Below are positions 57,602 to 64,000 of a DNA stretch of 64,000 nt, piece by piece (the stretch's first letter is position 1; each line of letters opens with the position of its first letter). A program made the translations under genes and the position numbers. The notes below the pieces were generated by a model that saw nothing but the letters and a program-made list of their open reading frames with translations, was not told where the DNA came from and made no database searches. This DNA is from Yamagishiella unicocca (Eukaryota; Chlorophyta; Chlorophyceae; Chlamydomonadales; Volvocaceae). The stretch is taken from NCBI GenBank assembly GCA_003116995.1, contig BDSL01000122.1:62001-126000 (forward strand), in the 5' to 3' direction.

Positions 57602-60600
57602 ATGTCTGAGAAGAAGGAGATAGATGAGATAGTGGAGGAATGTTGCACCGTCTTCCGTCGGAGGTGCGGGCGACCGGCTGCGCGCGCACACGCCGCACGC
57701 AATCGCTATGTTTGCCGACGCTGTATGGCATCGGCATCGCAGGCAAATAGAGGGATCGTTGCCATGTGCCAAGAAGACGCTGGACATCCTGCGCTTGATC
57801 GTCACAAATAAGAAGCACAGCACGGCTGCGGCGCTAATTGACGAAATGCGCACCGTGGGCTACAAGATGCAGACCGCCCGGCCCGTGGGTGAGATGAGGG
57901 GACACAAGGGCGCTGCGCGCCGAGGGGTTTAGGCGAAGGCGCCGCCGACTAGTGCGCATGACACGCAGAACTGGCCATCGGCAACATGGTGCGCCGCGTG
58001 CTGCACATCATCCGCGAGGAGGCGAAGCAGGAGGAGTTTGACGAATCCAAGCCGCCGCTCTCACAACCCTCAATCTCAGACACGACTCGCATCCAGGTAC
58101 ATGCCTTGGGTGGGTTGGGGGTTTACTAAACTCTCCATAACCCACCCCCCGCCCAGCCCACCCCCTTCAAAAGCCTTGCATCACCATACCCCCTGCCCCG
58201 TCCCACTTGTTGGACCCACACAGTATGATCCACACTTGGCATAAGGGCCCCGTGCAGCCGAAGTGCAGCCGCAGCCGCAGCCGCAGCCGCAGCCGCAGCC
58301 GCAGCCCTGATTATTCGCGTAACGGTTCTCGTTCCCGATTGAGACAGTCCCCATCGCTGCTAGGCGGGTGCTGCAACAGCCAATTCGTTGCGCCGCGGGA
58401 TCGCCCCTTCGTATTCCAACTCCGCCCCGTCTGCGCCCGACCGCGGCCCCCCTCACCGCTCATATGCTACATTAAGTACGACGACCAGCCCATGCGCCAC
58501 TTTCATTCACTGTGTTCAATCCACCCTCCACCCTCTTGCCCTACAGACCGGGGGCCTCCTGTCCCAGGCTCTCAAGGGCCGCCTGCAGATGCCGCGCGGT
58601 CCGTCGCTCTCAAACCTGCTGGATGTGGGGATCGATACCGCGACCTTCAACCTGCACCTGGCGGCCATCCAGGAGTCCCCCGCCGACAGAACCGAACCCG
58701 CTGACCGACCCGACTTTGAGGTCGAGTCGCAGGCGTCCACTCGCAGGCAGAACAAGAAGACGCCGCTGAACTGGAAGGTCAGGTGGCGACCACGGGGGGC
58801 CTGAGAGGGGGCGGGAGCGGGGATGTATAAAAACCGTTTTACGCGGGAGGGGGGAGGGTGGCTTGAGAACCGGCGGGAGGGTTGCTCCAGCGGTTCCGGA
58901 GCCGCAGTGGTGGTTCCGGAGCCGCAGCGGTGGTTCCGGCAGGCGAGCTGGAGCCGGGAGTGAAGGGGCGCCAGGAGGGGCGATGGAGGGAAGGGGGGGG
59001 GGATGCAGTCCGGGAGGGGAGTCCAGCTGGAGCCCTGGAGGAGGGGGATGGGCAGGAGGGCGGGACGGCTGCCGCTGCTGCCCAGGTGCGAGCCGCTGCT
59101 GCCACCTTGATCGCCCGTCCGCGCTTGCACCCTCCCTCCCTCCCCCCTCCTTCCGACCCCACCACGTGTACCCTCGCAGGGCAAGCACGAGGTGATCGAG
59201 TCGATCAATGAACTGATCGACGAGCTGGATCACATCCAGGTGGGGGTGTCGGGGGTGTCAGGTGGAAGGGGAGGGGGAGGGCGGAATTTGTCACTCGGTC
59301 AAGCAGGAATGTCATTGGGCCTGCGTTTCTGTGCGCGACATTGCATGGCGATGTTGCATCGTTGGATCACATCCAGATGGGGGTAAGAGGGGGAGGGGGG
59401 CGGGCGTTAGTTGGGGGTGGTGCGTGCGCGCATCGCAGTGGCAGGTGGCGGGAGGGTCCATGCCTCAGGATCCGGATCGGAAGCTGGGGATGACGGCCGG
59501 TGGCGGTAGGGCCACCTGATCATGGGCATCAACCCACTCACAAACCGACCAACCGACCAACCGACACGCGCACCGGCCCAGCACCCGACTGCAACCCTCT
59601 CACCCCCGCCACCTCCCCCCCGTCCCCCGTGACGATGTCGTACTTGCAGGGCAGCATCACGACGCAGGGGGTGGAGCACATACACGCCAACGAGGTGGGC
59701 CGGGGGGCCGGGGTTTCGGAGATAGGGTTTCGGAGATAGAGGGTGGCCTTGGCTGGGTCCGGGACTGTCATTTAGCCTCATCGGATAGGCACCAGGTGCG
59801 AACGCTACCGGTATTCACGCGGTGACCCGGCCTGGGGGCGTGACGGCGAGGGTGCCGGAGGTGTGTGTAGGGTGGATGGGTAGGAGGGCGGGCAAGGGGG
59901 CGTGAGAGGAGACCCGTGGGTCGGCCCTAAAGCCGGGCAGGGGGCAAGGATGGCTGCTGGGTGTGCTCGACTGCGGGCCAGATTCCTAGGAGGCAGCGAG
60001 GGGAGACGACACGGGGAGGACGAGGAAAGAGCTGTTGGGTGTGGGAGGTTGGGGGTCGCGAGCGGGGGAGGGGGCGGTGCTGCGGGCTGCGGTATCGGAC
60101 TGCTGCGGGTGGGTGTACGGTTGTCAGCACGGTTGTCAGCACGGTTGCCAGCACGGTTGCCAGCACGGTTGCCAGCACGGTTGCCAGCACGGTTGCCAGC
60201 ACGGTTGCCAGATGGTGGGGAGTGGGGGATGATGGCGGGGCGTCTCCTACACACATACACACACCCCGGTTCCTATGCACACCCCAACTCGCCTGGCCCC
60301 GGGCCCCCTGCCGCCCCCTCTCGCTCCTCCCTCCCACCCAAAGGTCATTCTGACCATGGGCATGTCAGACACAACCTACCTGTTCCTCAAGGAGGCGGCC
60401 AAGAAGAGAGAGTTCCAGGTGCGTGTGCGTATGCGCGTTCGCGTGTGTTTTTACTGCCGCGTGTGCGTGTGTATGTGTGTGTTTGGTAGCTTGCCGCAAA
60501 GACACGGACACTCCACGGGAAATCAACAGGCCGGACGGCGATCCGATGCAGGTGTAGTGGGGGCCGCGGTAGTAGCCTTAGCAGGTGTGGACATGGAACA

Positions 60601-61982
60601 CAGTACTCCCCTCCTTACTCCTACCCTCTGATTTCCGTCGTTCCTACGCTACAGTCCACCTCGCCTGCTCCCCCCCCCGCGTGCCCCCTGCCTCCCTACC
60701 CCTGCTTCCCTCCCTCTCTCCCTTCCCCCTCTCCCCTCGAACCCTTCCCCCTCTCCCCTCCCTCCCTTCCCCCTCTCCCCTACATCCCTACCCCTGCTTC
60801 CTTCCCTCCCCCCCTACCCCTCCCTCCCTCCCTCCCTCCCGCTCCCCAGGTTGTGGTGGCCGAGGGCGCCCCCCGCTTCGACGGCCACCTCATGGCCCGG
60901 CGGCTCGCAGACGCGGGCATCCAGACCACCCTCATCGCGGACTCGGCGGTGTATGCCATGATGGCGCGAGCGAACAAGGTGGGAGCGAACATCACTCCAC
61001 CACATCCCACTATTCTCCCTCTCCCCCTTCTCCTCACCTAGATTTTTAAGTAACGACCTGTGGTGTATGTCGTGTCACCGGGTCTTCTCGCCCCCTCCCT
61101 CCCCGCCCCTCTGCTGCTGCCAGGTCCTGGTGGGTGCCCATGCGGTCCTGGCTAACGGAGGTGTGGTGGCCCCCGTGGGCATGCACATGGTGGCGCTGTC
61201 GGCCAGGAGGCACTCCATACCCTTCGTGGTGCTGGTGGGGCTGCACAAACTGTCACCGTTGTTCCCAACGGACCCGGACCTGCTGTACAACGGTGCGGGC
61301 GGGGGTGGTTTTGGGGGGATCCGGGTTCCGATGGTGGGTGCTGGGGTGGGGCGTGTGCCCGCTTCGTGAGAGAGCACAGAACACCGCTTTCGCCTGCTTC
61401 GCTCTGCCCGTCACCGACAAGCCACGCTCCCCTATCCTCCCCCGTCCTCGTCCCGTCCCGTGTTTGTTCCTTGTCACGGCAATGGTGGTGCCGGCGCCGA
61501 TGGTGATGGATATGGTGATGGCGATGGCGATGGCGACGACCCCAGAGTTCAAGGGCCCCGCTGACGTCATCGACTTTGACGTGGTTTCGGAGGCCTTCGC
61601 GCAGCAGCAGCAGCTCCACAACGCCGCGACGGCGGCGGCGGCAGCCGACGCCGCCGGGTGCGCCCCGGGGGCCGCCGCCTCCACTGCCGGAGCACCCTCC
61701 CTGGACTCCCTGCCCTCCGTCTCCTCCGTCCTCAGCGCCAGCTCCCAGCCTTACACCCCCGGCCCGGTCAGCGGAGGGCCCCCTCGCTGGGACCCGCTGC
61801 CCGGCAACGTGCACGTGCCCACCCCCCTGTTCGACTACGTCCCGCCGCACCTCATCTCGCTCTTCATCACAGACATGGGCGGTCGTACACCGTCGTACGT
61901 GTATCGTCTCTTGACGGAGTACTACGCGCGGGACGACTACTTTTTGTCTCGGGAGGTGTTTGGCAAGGACGGTGTGCGATAA
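57602..61982 (+). CDS. EIF2B2: translation initiation factor eIF2B subunit beta
   Basis: Ten exons join in frame: 57602-57663, 57743-57888, 57969-58096, 58547-58777, 59180-59239, 59650-59694, 60344-60418, 60850-60978, 61124-61292, 61546-61982, giving 493 aa. eIF2B is the cytosolic guanine-nucleotide exchange factor for eIF2; beta is one of its regulatory subunits (yeast Gcd7). The family signature is clear: IGNMVRRVLHIIREE, EHIHANEVILTMGMSDT, VVVAEGAPRFDGHLMARRL, LVGAHAVLANGGVVAPVG, then FDYVPPHLISLFITDMGG and SYVYRLLTEYYA near the C terminus. Compared with animal proteins (about 350 aa) it has an inserted segment encoded by exon 4 and a Gln/Ala/Ser-rich insert in the last exon before the C-terminal domain. 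It is divergent from Prp4 and followed by SPC1 on the same strand. Confidence 0.95.
58265..58306 (+). repeat. GCAGCC hexanucleotide repeat in eIF2B beta intron 3
   Basis: Seven perfect copies. The frame across it reads Ser-Arg repeats but is intronic. Confidence 0.95.
58817..58843 (+). repeat. short family C-like repeat in eIF2B beta intron 4
   Basis: ATAAAAACCGTTTTACGCGGG resembles the OPR copy at 31056. It lies about 40 bp after the 5' splice site. Confidence 0.5.
59226..59376 (+). repeat. 14-bp duplication of an eIF2B beta exon end
   Basis: TGGATCACATCCAG closes exon 5 at 59226-59239 and recurs at 59363-59376 in the next intron. There ATGGGGGTAAG replaces GTGGGGGTGTC. Confidence 0.85.
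60117..60211 (+). repeat. 12-bp tandem repeat in eIF2B beta intron 6
   Basis: Eight units of ACGGTTGCCAGC (the first two ACGGTTGTCAGC). The palindrome GACCCGTGGGTC lies upstream in the same intron at about 59911. Confidence 0.95.
60690..60848 (+). repeat. pyrimidine-rich tract before an eIF2B beta acceptor
   Basis: About 160 bp of CTTCCCCCTCTCCCCT-type repeats run into the acceptor at 60848-60849. Confidence 0.85.
61067..61095 (+). repeat. dispersed repeat, family C, in eIF2B beta intron 8
   Basis: TGTCGTGTCACCGGGTCTTC followed by TCGCCCCC, 28 bp upstream of the acceptor. Confidence 0.78.
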
Positions 61983-62720
61983 GGGGCGGAGGAGCAGGGG
62001 GGGTGCTGTTGGGGTTACTATACTGACCAGTGGGGGGATGGACTGCGTCGGGCAGTCGGTCAGAGCACGGGGAGGAAGGGGAGGTAGAGGGAAGGGGGGC
62101 ACGGGAAAGGAGGGGAGGGCGCTGCCGGTTGGTACTGGTGGCTGGGCGAAGGCGGTAAGGAGGTGTGTTGCCTTCAGTACCTCCAGGGGGGGAGCGGGGC
62201 CTGCGCTAACGATGACCGACAAAGCGGCAGATAAGCTGTTTTGTAGTGATAGGTTGCGACGGACGGCAAGCGAGCGTTGCTTAGGGTGCTCTGGCAGTGG
62301 GGAGGGCCGCAGGTGCAGGTGCAGGTGCTGGGGCAGTGATGGCGGAGGGCGGTGGCGCCGGCGGTGCAGGTGGCCGACGACTAGGATGCTGCTGTTAACA
62401 CACCACGCTGGGGAGTGGAGGCGGTGCGCTGGCATGTCAAAACATCGGCTGCCGCAACAGCAGCGGAGGGAGGGTCCTGGCAATGTGTTGGGTGCAGAGT
62501 GGCAGAGGTGCACCGCGCTGAGGAACAGGGCGACGTCTCACGGCTCTCGCACTGCGTGATGGCGGAGTGGAGGAGGCCAGGGTAGGGCATGCTTCGCTCA
62601 ACAACAAGCTGTCAGTTTTGCACGATGGATGGGACGATGCGGAACGCCGGGTTGCAGATACGACAGCCTTGTCCTTTGACGAAGTGCAGTTCGTACGCCG
62701 TACACGTCTCTGCGACTGAG
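61983..62720. other. 3' region of eIF2B beta
   Basis: Probably 3' UTR and intergenic sequence. No coding potential beyond short G-rich frames was seen. Confidence 0.4.
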
Positions 62721-62725
62721 TGTAA
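62721..62725 (+). terminator. candidate polyadenylation signal TGTAA for eIF2B beta
   Basis: Lies 738 bp after the eIF2B beta stop and 182 bp before the SPC1 start, so it separates the two same-strand genes. Confidence 0.4.
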
Positions 62726-62907
62726 CTTTGCCGATGCGTTGGGATTGCAAGCACGTAAAATTCGGGGAAGAGGACACTATTTTACCAGTAGTCGCACTGG
62801 CGAAACGCCGAAGACTGTAGAAACGGTCGGAAGTTAAGGACAGCAGAGTCGCTATAATCTGACAGCAGCCTTGATCTTACTAGCTCTGTTTGTAGCGTTC
62901 GGTTAAT

Positions 62908-63150
62908 ATGGATTTCGTAGGGCAAAGGCTCGCTGAGCATTTGCTCATGGTGATCTTGCTGCTCTCCGCGGCGATCAGCTTTGTTGTGGGCTACGCGCTC
63001 AAGGACTTCCAGATGATGGTTAACATCAATGGCGTTGGGCTAGTATTGGCCCTGGCTTGCGTCCTTCCAGACTGGCCTATGTACAACCGCAACCCGTGGA
63101 CGTGGCTGGCACCGCTCAAGCCTGAAAGCCAGAGCACGAAAAAGAAGTGA
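62908..63150 (+). CDS. SPCS1: signal peptidase complex subunit 1 (SPC12)
   Basis: A single exon of 80 aa, within the usual 80-100 aa of the family. MDFVGQRLAEHLLMVILLLS begins a short cytosolic arm and the first membrane helix. FVVGYALKDFQMM is the conserved loop between helices, LVLALACVLPDWPMYNRNPW the second helix and conserved Pro/Trp motif, and the lysine-rich tail (STKKK) is cytosolic. SPC1 is a small accessory subunit of the ER signal peptidase that removes signal sequences from secreted proteins. It has no intron, in contrast to its upstream neighbour. Confidence 0.93.
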   Translation: MDFVGQRLAEHLLMVILLLSAAISFVVGYALKDFQMMVNINGVGLVLALACVLPDWPMYNRNPWTWLAPLKPESQSTKKK

Positions 63151-63404
63151 TAATGGTGACTTGTTGTGCCTTGTTTGGACCAAGCTTCGCGTTTCTTGTG
63201 CGCGTATTAGCCTTTGCAAGCAACTCTTAGGTTCGCTGATAGCAACGTATGAGACTATAAGTAGGAAGGCATTTAACCCCTTACACGGTTACCTCGATGA
63301 ACCTAGGGACTTGCTGGTCGGCCATGGTTTACTTGTGACCTTGGGTACAGGGTGCCCCTGCTTGGTGCACGTTCTGGGGGCATACGTGTAGGCGCTTGCG
63401 GAGT

Positions 63405-63409
63405 TGTAA
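63405..63409 (+). terminator. candidate polyadenylation signal TGTAA for SPC1
   Basis: Lies 255 bp after the stop. A second TGTAA follows near 63563. Confidence 0.45.
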
Positions 63410-64000
63410 TTTCGCATGAACGTGGGAACGGGTTGCGAGGGGCGGTGTGGGCGAGGGGTGGTGTGGGAATAGTACCCGGACGTGTGTTTAGGCCTGCTTG
63501 GAGGCCACAGCAATTACTCTGCCGCCTGCATCTGCTGCGATCAGACTCACCATACGAAACATTGTAATATCCATCCGCATTTCCTCATCAAGTTTTGGCG
63601 GCGTCCGGTGTGCCGTTCCGAATGGACCGGATGGTGACAGCCCATGCCGTGTTTTGCCATTTTTTCCGCCAAAGTGTACCTCTCATCGGTTCGAAAGCTC
63701 ATTCAGCAGCACACGTTGCATCCTCAATCCAATTCGATTCGACAACTACTTCGCAATTGCAGGTTTGGGCGCAGCTCTTGGACCCTTGAAAAACTTGCAA
63801 GCGCTTGAGTCATGGCAAAGATGGCTAGGAAAACTTCTTGAAATAAGCGAAAGGTGCAGTGCTGCTTGCTGGAGGTCTGGCGAGCCTCGATTGCGGCGAG
63901 ACCACGGCCGTCCAGCGCCGACAATTCCGAGCCGCTACGACGCAATTGCCATTCGTGACCACGTAGTAGCATAGCAACGATTGGGCGTCCAGGGCATCAG
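63410..64000. other. right window edge, no recognisable gene
   Basis: Overlapping open frames on both strands (63498-63974 + and 63724-63972 -) match no family known to me. A gene continuing past the edge cannot be excluded. Confidence 0.35.

Noticed and set aside
58253..58320. Ser-Arg repeat peptide suggesting an SR splicing factor
   Set aside because: Encoded only by seven GCAGCC repeats in an eIF2B beta intron with no RNA-binding domain nearby.
60117..60211. Regular 12-bp repeats considered as a CRISPR-like array
   Set aside because: Units are contiguous with no spacers, and the context is a eukaryotic intron.
61152..62513. 453-codon minus-strand frame
   Set aside because: Antisense to eIF2B beta exons 9-10; His/Arg runs derive from GATGGC repeats.

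Overview
This window looks like nuclear DNA from a volvocine-type green alga (Chlamydomonas/Gonium/Volvox relatives). The grounds are GC-rich exons split by many 100-500 bp introns with pyrimidine-rich 3' ends, TGTAA pentamers downstream of stop codons, proteins with long Ala/Gly/Gln/Pro runs, an AP2 regulator and an OPR (octatricopeptide repeat) protein. The species cannot be fixed from the sequence alone. Nine protein genes were rebuilt by joining exons at splice sites that keep the reading frame.

Layout. 302-2515 (+): centromeric histone H3 (CenH3), six exons. 5545-8983 (+): HAD-type 5' nucleotidase-like phosphatase, seven exons. 13103-19435 (+): very large AP2-domain transcription factor. 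19.4-28.6 kb: about 9 kb with no recognisable gene, holding minisatellites. 28600-35313 (+): OPR protein, probably organelle-targeted. 36279-38024 (+): Canopy-like saposin-fold ER protein. 40069-41304 (-): single-exon ALG7/DPAGT1. 41731-49041 (+): guanylate-binding-protein-type GTPase with a signal peptide and C-terminal membrane segments, 13 exons. 50971-55883 (-): U4/U6 snRNP protein Prp4, 11 exons. 57602-61982 (+): eIF2B beta, ten exons. 62908-63150 (+): single-exon signal peptidase complex subunit 1.

Four of the last six genes (Canopy-like, ALG7, GBP-like GTPase, SPC1) belong to the endoplasmic reticulum. ALG7 and the GTPase are divergent and share a 426 bp upstream region. The others are housekeeping genes of chromatin, splicing and translation and do not form an evident pathway.

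The most unusual content lies inside the introns. Short dispersed repeat families recur in introns of unrelated genes, mostly in one orientation. Several introns also carry a direct copy of the adjoining exon edge. Together these suggest introns seeded or reshaped by small mobile elements and local duplication. Exon joins are inferred from sequence only; 5' ends of the phosphatase, AP2, OPR and Prp4 genes are the least certain.
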